Both the position numbers and the translations under genes were made by a program. Source: Blastobasis lacticolella (Eukaryota; Arthropoda; Insecta; Lepidoptera; Blastobasidae). Taken from it: 64,000 bases of DNA. Below, in pieces: positions 12,417 through 23,868 of this stretch. Location of the stretch: positions 5,902,501-5,966,500 of the forward strand of contig LR990053.1 of the NCBI GenBank assembly GCA_905147135.1, in the 5' to 3' direction. Under the pieces are notes generated by a model. That model did no database searches and was not told the DNA's origin. It saw only the letters and a list, made by a program, of their open reading frames with translations. Position 1 is the stretch's first letter. Each line of letters starts with the position of its first letter.

Positions 12417-12465
12417 GATGTACTTTGACTGACTTTAGGATTCCTAAAGTAAGTCAAAGTACATC
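12417..12465. repeat. 49-nt near-perfect palindrome
   Basis: The left arm 12417-12440 begins GATGTACTTTGACTGACTTT. The right arm 12441-12465 is its reverse complement apart from one mismatch (G versus T at arm position 15) and a one-base centre. A transcript would fold into a 24-bp hairpin with almost no loop. It is too short and loopless for a usual microRNA precursor. Confidence 0.9.
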
Positions 12466-13639
12466 CACTTCAACCTGTAAGTAGAATAAAATTGTGCTCC
12501 AAGGTGTATTCAAACTGAAAGATTTAACACTGTCGCAACTCAGGGTACAACCTCGCACCAAACTGCCAACTCCACCGAGGTGTGTCGTGACCGGTTACGT
12601 AACCAGCCTTCCTTCCGGCCGTCCTTCCTGGTTGCGAAACACCGACGGACAGTAGTCGTATATCCGAGAATGTTTTTGCCACTGAAATTGCTGGACGGGG
12701 CGCCGTAGCGTGCGATATGCCGATAATGGGCTCGGCTATCGTATGGCGGTGGCTTTCTTGTTGTAGTGGTACTGAGTTATAAATAAATCAGGTACATAAA
12801 ACTTATGTGTCATAAATTTTAGATTGACTTAGCGAGTTAATTTTGTATATAAGATTGGTTTTGGTGCAATGCTTTTTCTTGTCATGAATATTTAAAATCA
12901 AGTTAGGAGTCGCCTAAAGGTTAGTGTCGGGCGTTAGTGATTATTTGGAGTAGGAATACAATCTTTACTTTACTAGAATTTTCCTAAAAATACCTTTAGT
13001 AAGGCTTCTCTTTCATATTTTCTAATGGCAAATGATATAATAGTATCACACTGAATATTCAAAACACAAGGAGCAAAGGGCAGAATGTGGCCACGAATCC
13101 GTTTTTCTATGACGTGGTATATGGTGCAGGCATTGGGAAAAACAGGGAAATAAGTAGGTTCTATTAAATGATTAACTTTATGTTTTTGTAACACAACACG
13201 AAAATGTATTTGGAGAAATACGCAAACTGAATAAATTGCAATCAACTAATTTACATGCAAGAATATTATCAAACGTAAAAAATAAATTATGTGATTTGGA
13301 ATTTAGATTGACCTGACCTGACCTGATAACCCCTATCAGGTCCACCAACTAGTCATATTCAGAAGTTAGAAACTCTCGTTTATCATTTTCCCACCTAAAA
13401 ATGTTTAACAGATAACTCCAACCTCATTAACACCTACACTATACCAATTAATTAATCAGGCCTCGAAATTCTGTCGATGTTTCACGACAAAAGATCGTAT
13501 AAGAATGGAGGTTTAATGACACACGGCGCCGGCACCGTCGCCGGGGCCATCCGCGGGAGATTGTGCAAGCGGTTTGTGTGACCACCGACCGAGACATATA
13601 CATATTTATGAGGTGACTTTAATATACAATTTCTATGTG
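12466..13639. other. Single-copy stretch, GC-richer around 12540-12760 and 13520-13600
   Basis: No gene or family repeat was identified. Three ACCTG units stand in tandem at 13311-13325. The GC-rich blocks contain short runs such as GGCGCCGGCACCGTCGCCGG and could be conserved regulatory DNA, but one sequence alone cannot show this. Confidence 0.35.
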
Positions 13640-15003
13640 GTATCTCCGCAGGAAGTGGGGGCATTTGATGATTGTCTTAACGGTCACCTGCTTGCCGCAC
13701 TTAGATTTGGTGATATCAGCTAATTGCTTCGCTTTTTATACGCCACCGTTTATGGTGGGTACTATGATTGTAAGTTTGGCGGACATGTTTTGTATTGTCT
13801 CATTCTCTCATGGCTTCCTATTGTGGCATTCAACTCTGGATCGTCAAGAACGTAGGTACAGACGTGGCCCCAGTGTCCAATGTATGGTCAAATTATAAAT
13901 GACACAAAAAAGATGTACTTACTCTATAACGCGTAAAGACTCATCCATTATTGGATTGTTATTTAGTTTTTACAGAATTGCGTCATTCGCTTGAACATTA
14001 CCACGATATTCTTATCAATACCATCTGCGAACGTAAAAACGTCTACAGATAAAACTTTAAATGTCATCCTCATAAGTTCCTTGATGGAAGCCGTAAAAAA
14101 CTTAGATGACTCAAAAACAATTAAAGTTTTGCCATTGCATTTACGTGTTAGTCAATCTTTCAAAGAATCATCGTCTATTAATGGCATAAGAGTACCCGAC
14201 ACCGACAAAGCGTTTGATTTGACAGCTCTACGTGTACCATCTATAGCTAATTAATAAGCAGATACAGCCACTTAAGATAAGTAAAAATATTTTCATCCCG
14301 AAACTCCTCCGGATGTAGATTATATCGGCATGACAAAGCGTGGCGCCAACCAACTCCGAGCGTCATTCACGTCAGTTTGTGCTTTACGCCCCACGTTATT
14401 GAGTTCACAATGTAAGCACTCGCATATAATTTTACCGATGAAAGTATCAGTTTCATAATTCTCGACTTTTGACTCCATATGTTTATGGTTGAATTTCGTT
14501 TTAGGCCATTTCCATTTCAATAGCAGACAAACATTGTCAGTGTCAGGTTTGTCAATTCGTACTATCAACGTTGTGCCCTGTCTGTTAGAGCTCATTTTAG
14601 AATACATTTCGTTTTGAAGTGGCACAATCAGAATCTATTGAAAGTCTAAAAGCTTTGGCCAGGATTTCAAGTGCAGGTGTATGACTCCCGACACGCGTGT
14701 CTCCGAAAATAAATGAATGGTTATAGCGAGATAAGATTTCTGCTTCTGAGACATTCAGCGTTTTTAAAACAAATGGTGATAAATTGTTTCTTGGAACAGA
14801 ATTATTGTGGGACATGTGCCAAGTGCTTGATGAAGATGGAATTGGAATATTCAGGTTATTGTTTTTAATTCAATCGAAAGTTGAAAAAAACATGACACTA
14901 AATGCACTGTATCCTAGGACAATGGTGGCCAGCAATCGCTGTGAAATTATGAAAATAACACCGTGCGGCAGCACGTTTTGGAAACCGTGCCAAATCAGTG
15001 ACT
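13640..15003 (-). pseudogene. Possible decayed protein-coding block, product unknown
   Basis: Read on the minus strand, this region gives successive open stretches that resemble protein more than the neighbouring frames do. They lie at about 14597-14870 (with 'VGSHTPALEILAKAFRLSID'), 14320-14625 (101 codons, with 'LLLKWKWPKTKFNHKHMESK' and several Cys in 'CECLHC'), about 14255-14340 in another frame ('YNLHPEEFRDENIFTYLKW'), 13975-14254 with one in-frame stop ('GKTLIVFESSKFFTASIKEL'), and about 13790-13880 ('DDPELNATIGSHERMRQ'). Stops and frame changes separate them, so nothing intact is encoded. I do not recognise the family. It could be an old transposon, an inserted viral fragment or a dead host gene, or chance openness on the minus strand. 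Confidence 0.3.
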
Positions 15004-15140
15004 AGTGTCCTAGGCCGTTTTTGTCATCATTAAAGGATGTAGAATGAGGTGAGATCGGTAGTGGTGGAGTATCCACAACTGTACGTCTTCAAGTCAATTT
15101 GTCGTTAGGTGCTCCATCTTCGGACGCCGCGCCTCTTTCT

Positions 15141-15260
15141 ACCAAGTGAGGTTTCAAATGCCTAGTTCAAAATGGTATCTAAAATAGTAAAGGTAAATAT
15201 ACCAAGTGAGGTAGCTCCAAATGCCTGGTTCGAAGTACCAAAAATAGTACAGGCAACACA
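15141..15260. repeat. Two-copy tandem duplication, period 60 bp
   Basis: ACCAAGTGAGGT begins copies at 15141 and 15201. Each continues with CAAATGCCT(A/G)GTTC, a variable stretch, AAAATAGTA and AGG. Copy 2 has small insertions and substitutions relative to copy 1. Confidence 0.8.
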
Positions 15261-15429
15261 AAACAATGAGAAGGACGTAAAACACGCAACCAATGAATCG
15301 TGAGACACCGTACACGAGCTAATTAACGGGCAATCAAGGGTCGATGCCAGTAATCCAGGATTGTGCGGGCAGGGTAGAAGCTTATGCGTGTATCGCTATA
15401 ATGGTTGTGCCAATCATTGGCTCATGCGG

Positions 15430-15716
15430 TAATGTTTGTTTTCCGTCGCCTGGGGTAAGGGGATTAGTGTTGAGGGTGTTGTATTGTATATAGCTGCTGT
15501 GATGGTCACTATTAGTGGAGGTTGTATTTTTTTGTTGTTGTTTGAGTTTATTTTTTATTTTTCGAGGTGCTTTCTTCAATACCTTGAAGGCGGCCTTGTC
15601 GCTAGACAAGTGCTACAACTGTGTGGTGTGTGCACAACTAGTTATGGTTTTGTCGGTTCTTTTTTATGTTATTATTCTTGTGTGAGCAATAAAGGATATA
15701 TCTATCTATCTATCTA
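15430..15716 (+). mobile_element. Possible retroelement 3' end with AATAAA and (TATC)4
   Basis: AATAAA at 15688-15693 is followed directly by four TATC units at 15699-15714. A polyadenylation-like signal followed by a short-repeat tail is the usual layout of a non-LTR element end. Only one copy is present in the window, so the 5' limit is a guess and a microsatellite beside chance AATAAA is possible. Confidence 0.35.
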
Positions 15717-17182
15717 CTTTATTACATTTTGATCAGAATTAAATACAACTTATCTATTTAACGAGGACGTCTCAAGTCGAAGTCTATCATAACATTCACT
15801 TGATTTATTTTCCAGTTGGATCATCTGCACGATAATGACCTTGGTGACTTCGACATGTTTGCCTCCAAAAGTTAGATATTTTGATTTGGACTATTATTGG
15901 TACTCATTTTCAATGATTGCTGATTTTGACTTTCCTCAATTTTGAAACCGGGCATCTTGTTGGCCTGGTTCGGCAAAGACGTAGTTCATGAACGATAAAG
16001 TCCGCAAGCAAAGATCAATTTTATAACACCACCCACCAAAAAAAACTGTAATCAATAAAACGCTACGATTGACATTATCGATGCAAACCCAGTGCTTGCG
16101 CAAAGCGTTCGGCTGTCAGCAACGCTATGTATAGTTAATGAAATAGATACAAATCTAAAGTGGCAATAGAAGGCATGTTGGGAGAATATTGTCGTTCCGC
16201 CGCGCGCCGGTTGAAAGGGCAAGGGCGGGTAAAGTCGCTATCTATAGATTGCACGTTACATCACGTTGAAACGTGACAGTTATTAACGATTGTCCAGATA
16301 GTGTTTATTGAAATTGTATGTCATTCCATGAGGCGTTAAAATGTTTTGTTGTGCTATTTATTAAATTCTATTATTGGTTAAAAATATCATGCTGTAATAA
16401 AGAGTGGGTCTGGATAAAATTTAGTGTTAAGAGGTATAATGTAGTCAGTGTAATCATTACCAGACAGATATTACGCTGATAGACATACTCACAGCGATTC
16501 GATCAGGTGAATATTTGCTCGGTAGCGTAGTAAAAAATAAATGTTGGTACTGTCGTGATATTAATCTCTTTGAAATTGGATTTGACAAAGTACTAAAATT
16601 ACAGCAATGTCGAAACATCCAAACATTTTGGTCACATTTTTATCTATAGGAATGAGATGTTCTTACCCCGAAATAATCCTTCAAAATGAGCAGAATACAG
16701 TAACCCATCCGCACATCGATTTTTTGCAATCATCGATCTAAAATCCTAGCCAAAGACCCTACAGCGTAACTCGACACTCGTCTACGCGAAAACCTCGAAA
16801 TCTTTCAGACCAACCACCCCTACGCACGAGACGCGATAAGACGTCACAGCATTATTGCCTTTCTCAGTTACCGCCTATGCGTCGTTTACCGCAATCAATG
16901 TCCACAATGAGTGGCATGTGACAGGGCCCTTGGAGCCGACTAATTAGACGAATGTGCGGGCAAGTGTCAAGTCCCCACAAGGGCCCGCACGTTTATCGAA
17001 TAGTTATTTCATTTGTTATTAGTTGGTCTGCTTCGACCGCCGATGAGTGGGCGAGGTGGAGCTTTTAATGTTTGTGCGTTTGTTGTCACTTACGGTTAGG
17101 TTTGGTGTGGTTGTTTATGATTTATTGTGATTGGTCGTTTGGTGGCTGGTAGAGTTGAGTATCATATCAACATAATCATCTT
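15717..17182. other. Single-copy stretch, no gene seen
   Basis: GC-richer spots at 16190-16240 and 16920-17060. No repeat, RNA gene or convincing coding frame was found. Confidence 0.45.
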
Positions 17183-17506
17183 TAAATATCCCGGTTGTGC
17201 TCCCGCGCGCGACGGCCAGGGGTCCGCCTTGACATGTTCGTGAATTTGGCAGATCAGGTTTACAGTAGCGTGACAGTTATCTGCCCTCCGTGATCCTGTT
17301 AACAGGAGAACCTCATCAGATTGGATCATGGATACACATTCAGTCGTCTGAATATGCAGGTTTCTTCATGATATTTTCCTCACCGTAAGAGCATCCGTTA
17401 CTGTACAACTTAAGTATATAACTTGGAAAAAGTCATTGGTACGTTGGCACGAGGATCAAACTCGGTACCTCTCACTTAAGAGGCCGACCCGCCGGCTATT
17501 ACAACA
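17183..17506 (-). mobile_element. SINE family A, nearly full length, diverged
   Basis: In reverse orientation: ATCCCGGTTGTGCTCCCGCG (3' end), CAGATTGGATCATGGATACA, TCCTCACCGTAAGAGCATCC, AGTCATTGGTAC, then the tRNA-like head ending near 17506 (reverse complement contains ACCGAGTTTGATCCTCG as B-box region and GTAATAGCCGGCGGG at the start). Many substitutions mark it as older than the 1341 copy. No target duplication is visible. Confidence 0.8.
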
Positions 17507-17517
17507 ACCCCATCCAT

Positions 17518-17755
17518 TGTCGTAGTAGGCGATTAATGTTAATAATCCCCAAAAAAACAAAGCCCCAGAGACTCAAAGTGTCTTCGAATGTCTCAAGGTT
17601 TGCGCCAGAGGGCAAAGTGTCTGTTACCTCTAAAAACCAGAAAGAGGGTAGCAGTATTTTCTCTTGAGTATTTTTAATCCTGCGATTTCCAACTCGCCTG
17701 ACAAGCGTGCGATGCCCCCCATTAATATAGAGAAGTAGAGTGGACTGTTATATGG
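17518..17755 (+). mobile_element. Family B element, degraded
   Basis: The first part CCATTGTCGTAGTAGGCGAT-TAATGTT corresponds to 'GTGGGTGTCGTACAAGGCGA-CTAATG'. The last part CTGCGATTTCCAACTCGCCT-GACAAGCGTG and GTGGACTGTTATATGGG corresponds to the B 3' half. About 110 unrelated bases lie between them. This is an old copy with an insertion or replacement. Confidence 0.55.
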
Positions 17756-18399
17756 GAGGTGGGTTGATATTGTCACCTGTTACGACACCCTGTCGTAGGG
17801 AGTGTGGTACAAGTCTAGTAGCCCTCTATACTACTAGTATCTATGCCCCAAGGCTAGTTAATAGTGTAGAATTAAATTAGTTTATTTAGTGGTCACCACC
17901 GAACCCATGGACAAAAGCAAGTGTAGGTACTTAAATTGCTATTAGTTGCATTTACTTTACGCCTTTGCATCACGTTTCACATCATGTTCCAGATATTACT
18001 TCAAAAGTTGTTCAAAATAATATAATTATATAAACGAAAAATATTACTGTCGCTCAGTCACTTTGCCGATTTTCTTTCTTTTTCAATCCACAATACTTAT
18101 TAATTTTGCGTGTCAACAGTTTCGAGATACTTGCTTTGGTGTGGTATAAGTGGAAGAAGTTAGCGAGGAGAATATTTTTTTTTTTCATAGTATCACTAGT
18201 GAGTGAATCCATCACCTACTTAACTATCACAAAAAACACATTGTGGACCTACTAACTGCTACTTCATGTTCTTGGAATAAATAAAAATGTACTTTCAAAC
18301 AAAATTATAAACTTATTTTAAATGAATGTATAGACAATACGTAACAATTAAAAATAATTGTCGCCTGCACATAAAATTCATCAATATTCCAATAATTGA
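17756..18399. other. Single-copy stretch, nothing identified
   Basis: AT-rich. A run of T at about 18175-18185 is the only notable feature. No coding frame or repeat was found. Confidence 0.45.
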
Positions 18400-18660
18400 C
18401 GACCTGAGTGGTTCAATGGTCAACATGGTCTGCCACGCAAGAGGTCCCGGTTTCGATTTCCGGCCGGACAGAAATTGAAATGATGAATTTTAATTTCTGT
18501 TACGGGTCTGGGTGTTCTATGTATAATAAGTATGTATTTAAAAAGTATTTAAGTAGTATATCAGTTATGTAGCACCCATAGTACAAGCTTTGCTTAGTTT
18601 GGGGCTAGATGGCGCTGTGTGAATTTGTCCACGAATATTTATTAATTTATTTAATATTTA
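18400..18660 (+). mobile_element. SINE family F
   Basis: A tRNA-like head GACCTGAGTGGTTCAATGGT (A-box region) is followed by TCCCGGTTTCGATTTCCGGC (B-box region GGTTTCGATTTCC), then AAATTGAAATGATGAATTTT, ATAATAAGTATGTATTTAAA, TGGGGCTAGATGGCGCTGTG and an (ATTT)n-like tail. A second copy at 51852-52105 differs at only a few positions over about 250 bases, so the family was active recently. It would be transcribed by RNA polymerase III and depends on LINE enzymes. Confidence 0.9.
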
Positions 18661-18883
18661 TTGCTTCATAAGTTCTACATACAATGGTATACATTTATAA
18701 AAACATTATGAACTCATACGGGCACTGCAAGTATGCATTACCGCTAAGCCGCTGTTCAGATTAGGTATGTTGTTGATTTGAAGAGAGACTGAACCTCTAG
18801 GGAAAGATATTTGTTACTTTTTATCAAAGTTTTTGTACGAACTTTGCTAAAGCATATAATACAAAATCTGAACTATCTTCTAT
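18661..18883. other. Short single-copy stretch
   Basis: Nothing identified between SINE F and the inverted-repeat element. Confidence 0.4.
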
Positions 18884-19482
18884 CCTATGCGCCTATTACA
18901 CATACCTAAATTCAGAAGCAACTAGCTTCTTAATTTAGAACCTTCTGATTACACTGTTCTAAATTCAGTTACTAAATTCATTGACCGGTTGAAGCGTCAC
19001 GAAGTCGGACGTATTGTGTCTATGATTGTGTACGAGAATGGCTGCAGTACTTTTGAATTCCCGCCATTCTGTTTTACTTTTTATTTAAATGTTGCGTTCG
19101 AAAACTGCACTGGTTGACATTTATATGAAAACTGAACATGATTCTTATAAGTAAGCGATCATTTTGCCGTAATGATGCTCTAGAATAATGTTTACTAATA
19201 TTTATTTTAAATATGATTTCTCTAAAAAGGCCTAATTTTACAAGATTAAACTAACACAGTTAAATTACTAGGCAAAAATGAGTTTCTGAACGTCCATCTG
19301 AATTAAGTAAGTTACTAAATGCTATTACACCTTCCTAATTGCGTTTCTAATTAGGCTTCTAAATTCAGAAACCATATGTTCTTCTAAATTTAGCTTCTGC
19401 TAAATGCGATTACATTTGACTGAATTCAGTAACTGAATCATTTAGTCTACTGAATTTAGGCATGTGTAATAAGCGCATTAGG
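18884..19482. mobile_element. 599-bp foldback/MITE with subterminal repeats
   Basis: Left end CCTATGCGCCTATTACACAT (18884) matches the reverse complement of the right end, CCTAATGCGCTTATTACACA (right end 19482). The match continues through CCTAAATTCAG(A/T)AG. Within about 120 bases of the left end and about 190 bases of the right end the word CTAAATTCAG or its inverse recurs (for example 18909, 18958, 19352, 19383, 19420), while the middle is plain AT-rich sequence. It has no coding capacity. This layout, terminal inverted repeats with subterminal clustered motifs, suggests a non-autonomous DNA transposon. Family and target duplication are not clear. Confidence 0.8.
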
Positions 19483-20942
19483 CAGATCTTTACATAATAT
19501 TTTCCAATAATTTCGCTGTCCTTATCTCACTACGTGAAGTCGGCACACCACGTCTCTTTCTTCAACACGATCACTCCTTTCATGTCACCATTCGCACTGT
19601 CCATCAATTTTTTCCACGGCTGGCCTTCGGGGCCTCTCAGGCCCCAAGCAGGGCACCCCTGAACATTCATATTCCAGACTATGCTTAAAATTTAAGCTAC
19701 ATTACCTTTCTTAACATGACTTGGGACATACATACACACTCAAGCCCGTATCTCATAGTGACCGATGGCCACCGTACATGCAGTGGCCGAATAAATAAAT
19801 AGTCAAAAGCAGAAATAGTGCTATTTAGAATTGGTCGCATCCAGACCAGAATGAAGAAGTGGTCGAATCCAGATCTGCTCATATTATAGAAAGAGACAAA
19901 TAAAGAAGTGGTACTCAAACGTCAAAATGCCACAAGCTAGGATCCTGACACATCTCTTTCGCCTCTTCCACATTCATAATTTTTTACACTACTGATTTTA
20001 TTTTCAAGATCGCTGCAGCTCACAAATTGCACCCAAATGAGCGTTCAACCCGAGGGCGCGATTATTAACTGTCGTCTGCCACTGCGAACAGCTGATCAAT
20101 CATACGTCTCAACTTATTAAGGGTGGAAAATTGCTGTGAAAATACTCATTCTGTGCTTCGTTTACGGTACTTGCGTTGCAATTGTATCGCACTGGCTGTA
20201 GCACCGTTGTAAGTGACAACCCTATAATATTGATTGTGATTCTGGTTAGTTTAATTTGGAAAGTAAAATGGAGGATTTGGTTTTAAAGTAAAGGGAGGGT
20301 ATAGAGTTACTTGTTACGTTTAAGGCTTCGCTGCAACGATATTAGAATCTGTCATTAATAATCTAACCGACAGAAAAAGTTGAACTACGAAACTGATTTT
20401 AATAAAACAAATCTAACAACAATCTCAATTAAACTGGCTCTCAATAGAGACAACCGCATCCAAATCGGTCCATCCGTTCTGACGCTACAATGCCACAGAC
20501 AGATATACAAAGCCACAGATACACGCGTCAAACTTATAATGCAACATACTTGCATACAATATCTATGGTTAGTAGTAGAGTCTGTGCTATGGGCAATAGA
20601 TTCCACCAATTGGGCCGCTGTTTGTTTGATATATGCATAATTTACATGAAGGTCTTAGTAAGTACATACATTAAGTACAAAAAAATCATACAATAAAACG
20701 ACACGCCTTTTTCCTGTAGACCGGCAGAGACCACTTTCTTTCACCGCTACGGTGTGACAATACTGTTTCGCTTCTTCCACATTCATTAACATTTTTACAC
20801 TCACAAATATAAGCACAAAATAGATAGAATTTTTATACTGTGATATAACTAAGAGTAGCCCTTATCTAGGGCTATGAATTCACAAATGCTCTATTTCAAT
20901 ACTAAAACCTTAGTTCACTATTTTGCGTGATTCGGGGGACCT
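19483..20942. other. Single-copy stretch, no gene seen
   Basis: Opposing overlapping open frames at 20380-20696 (up to 86 codons) have no domain. No family repeat was recognised. Confidence 0.45.
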
Positions 20943-21151
20943 GGGGCCTAATTCTCGCGATGTGACATATCGAATTTTAAATTTTTTCTAGCCACATCTC
21001 CATTAATAATGGCATTGAAATGTCTATTGCAGCCAAAAAATATTATTGACAGTCGTATATTGTCGAAGATCAATTTCAGTAACATTTTAATACAGTTTTT
21101 GACAAGAGAAATGGTCGAATTTGAGATGTCACAGCGCGAGAACTACCTCCC
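20943..21151. mobile_element. MITE family M, copy 1
   Basis: Left end GGGGCCTAATTCTCGCGATG followed by TGACAT-TCGAATTT. The reverse complement of the right end reads GGGAGGTAGTTCTCGCGCTG followed by TGACATCTCAAATTCG. So there are imperfect terminal inverted repeats of about 40 bp around a 120-bp AT-rich core. Copy 2 is at 39419-39616. No coding capacity. The target duplication is unclear. Confidence 0.8.
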
Positions 21152-21553
21152 TGGGTCAAATTTTTTATCTGTAGGTTAGTTGGTTTAAGGGTGTTTTTAT
21201 AGGTTAGGTTGTATTTTTAAAATTTGTTGCATTAAATTACTTTAAGATGTCGTCGTAAAATTTTGTCAACCATTTTTGAAGCAATCTTTCTATTTATTAT
21301 AGTTAAGGGTATTATACTGAGACTTTAGATATGATTATGTCAACCAGCTGTACCATGGAACTGTCGGTAAATAAAAGACCCGGGAAACCGCAGGTGCTGC
21401 CACCGTGATTACAGTGATAATGTGGACAATATTAAATGACAAACGCCGACAAACACTTCATTCAGTATTAAATGATAACGCTCCATGATGGTGTCTGTGC
21501 CAACGTCGAGTGGCAGTGTTACATTTGTAATCAAGCGTTTATTACGAGCTTAC

Positions 21554-21904
21554 CCGTATTAGAGCGTTGGTAGCCGGGCGGTTGAGTATCCTACTCGTAT
21601 CGAGAGGTATCGGGTTTGAATCCCGCTGCGGCCGTGTACCAATGACTCTTTTCTGAGTTACGTACATTAGTTCACTAACCGAAGCTCTTACGGTGAGGGA
21701 AAACATCGTGATGAAACCTGCAACTGAATTTGTAACCAAGATCCAATCTGGTCAGGTTCCCCTGGTAGCAGGAGAGGTCAGATGGTAGTCGCTCCACTGT
21801 AATTACCTGATCGCCAAATCCTGGATCATGGTCGAGGCGGACCCCGGGCCCTCGTTCTCGAGAGCACAACCGGGATATTAACGCTAAGATGATTATTTAT
21901 TATT
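21554..21904 (+). mobile_element. SINE family A, full length, with near-perfect target duplication
   Basis: Flanks ATTACGAGCTTAC (21541-21553) and ATTACGATCTTAC (21905-21917) agree at 12 of 13 positions. The tRNA-like head has GTAGCCGGGCGG and a B box GGGTTTGAATCCC. The body has GGTGAGGGAAAACATCGTGA, GATCCAATCTGGTCAGGTTC and the end GCACAACCGGGATATTAACG with AT-rich tail. Confidence 0.92.
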
Positions 21905-22095
21905 ATTACGATCTTACTCAATTTTGCTTCGCAGCTGTGAAGTAAAGCTGTAAGTGGTAGGCAACTTTGATAGATCGGTGATCTCAATGCAGCCGTTTAA
22001 ACTTGTTACCAATTACTAAAGCGCAATCAATTGCAAGTACATGCACTAATATTTAATCTGTGAAGCAATAAGTAAGAATTTAAAAATTATTTCAC

Positions 22096-22443
22096 ACTAG
22101 CTTAGGCCCGTGACTTCGTCCGCATAGAAACCGTGTCACGATGTACGTATCGATTATTGAGGCGCAATAAAAATATGAATATATTTAAAACTAGCTTTTG
22201 CCCGCGACTCTGTTTTTAGGGCAGTTTCTGTTTTTCTGGAGCGACCATTTTCTATGACCTAGTACTACGGAGAGGTCAAGCTGTGGTTCTACATAAGAGG
22301 TTCAAGTTTCCAAAATTAATTACGCCCTATATGTTGCCCAGGTTTAATAGCTATACAACAAAGAAAGGTTCATTCAAATCCGTCCAATAGATCCGGAGAT
22401 TTGTGTGTACAAACAGACCGATAGACAACAATTTAATTATTTT
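22096..22443 (+). mobile_element. Family G element
   Basis: Shares with 38742-39182 (minus) the blocks ATGTACGTATCGATTATTGA-GGCGCAAT, AAACTAGCTTTTGCCCGCGA, ACTACGGAGAGGTCAA, GTTGCCCAGG-TTAATAGCTA and GTTCATTCAAATCCGTCCAA, ending in GGAGATTTGTGTGTACAAAC. I know this pattern as a very common lepidopteran repeat. It is non-coding. Relative to the minus-strand copy it carries an internal deletion of about 100 bases. Confidence 0.8.
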
Positions 22444-23139
22444 TTTTATTTGCGATGTACAGAAACACTTTGTTACTGTTTTATTATATTTATGTAGAAC
22501 AATGGTCTCATAACATTCTTAATTATGGAAAAATAAGTAGGATGGCTATGCGTCGAATACGCTACACAAATTTTACCATGTCTCGTCTTCAGACCGCAAA
22601 CTAACGTGACGTTAGTACCAAGTAGGGTCCAGTAATAGAATTATGAGACCCATAATAGGCCTAATCTAACCTCAATATGCCTTCCTGCAAGGCTCTTCGA
22701 AAATAATTGGGAAAGAAAAGCGCATCTTCAATGCAATGCTGCCAAATTGAAAAGCCGCTATTGGCGTTCATGTTACTTTGTTAAGGGACAAAGTTTGAAT
22801 TTTGCTGGGTTATACAGGTGTTAGGGCTGCTGGGCGAAATAAAGATTATGGATGTGGCAACGAGTTTAGTGTTGTTCTTGACAGGAACTTTAATTATTGT
22901 GAGTAACTTCAGTAGGTAATAGTTTGTGTTCTTATCACTGAATCTCCCTATATTTATAGACTTTCAAGTTTACTATGGTTAAGAAATATATGGGAATGTT
23001 TCAACAACTAAAAGCTAACATGACATTATATTGAGATATCTGAACCTACTTTTTTATATCATAGCTTCGAAATTGCATTTTACTGATAGTAACGCGAAGC
23101 GCTTACCCGAGCCACTAAGATTAAAATATAGATACTAAG
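22444..23139. other. Single-copy stretch, nothing identified
   Basis: AT-rich with scattered short open frames. No repeat or gene evidence. Confidence 0.45.
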
Positions 23140-23430
23140 GCTAAAATTGTGCGTATCGTAAGCGAGAAGTACGGTACGAATCCCACTGTGACCATGTACC
23201 AATGACTCTTTTCTGTGTTATGTACATTAGTTGAATGCTAACCGATGCTCTTACGGTGAGGGAAAACATCGTGACCTAACCTGCACATTCAGGCGACTGA
23301 ATGTGTTACCATGATCCAATCTGGTCAGTTTTCCAGTGGGCAGCTCTAATTATCTTATATGCCAAATTCTAAGTCGTGGTTAAAGCGGACCCCGGGCTCT
23401 CATACGCTAGAGCACAACCGGGAAATTAAA
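23140..23430 (+). mobile_element. SINE family A, head truncated and diverged
   Basis: Begins inside the tRNA-like head (TCGTAAGCGAGAAGTACGGT with B-box relic ACGAATCCC). It continues with CCGATGCTCTTACGGTGAGG, GTGTTACCATGATCCAATCT and ends at GAGCACAACCGGGAAATTAA. No target duplication seen. Confidence 0.85.
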
Positions 23431-23868
23431 TAAGTTTATGGCATTTCCAGCTGAATCCCCCTCAGCATCCCTCGCAAGATTCCCGTGCCCAAGTTAGAAA
23501 ATTGCTTACATGCCAAGCAATTCCCGCGAACCGCAAGTGTGGTACGGCCAGCAAATAAACAGTGGACGCTTTGTGCGCACCGCCGCCGCAAGATTGCGCT
23601 GACAATGTCTCGTGATGACCTTCCTGGATGGACGAGGGTATATTGAAATCGAATTACCGGTTCCCATACTGAGACTGAGTTTACAGGAGGCGTGTATTCC
23701 TAAGGTTTGTCGGCTGGTTGATGCAACTGGTACGCGAATGAACGTAAATGAATGAACGTTGACAAAATTCGTGACCTTTAATTTGAGTCGAGTCAGTAAA
23801 AGGAAAGCACTTCCAGTATAACTTAAATAAGATAGCCGTTTTTTGTTGTCTATGATGATATGATATAA
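23431..23868. other. Single-copy stretch, GC-richer at 23440-23700
   Basis: No coding frame or repeat is recognised. Confidence 0.4.

Noticed and set aside
12417..12465. microRNA hairpin
   Set aside because: The arms are joined by a single base with no terminal loop or lower stem, so it does not fit a Drosha substrate.
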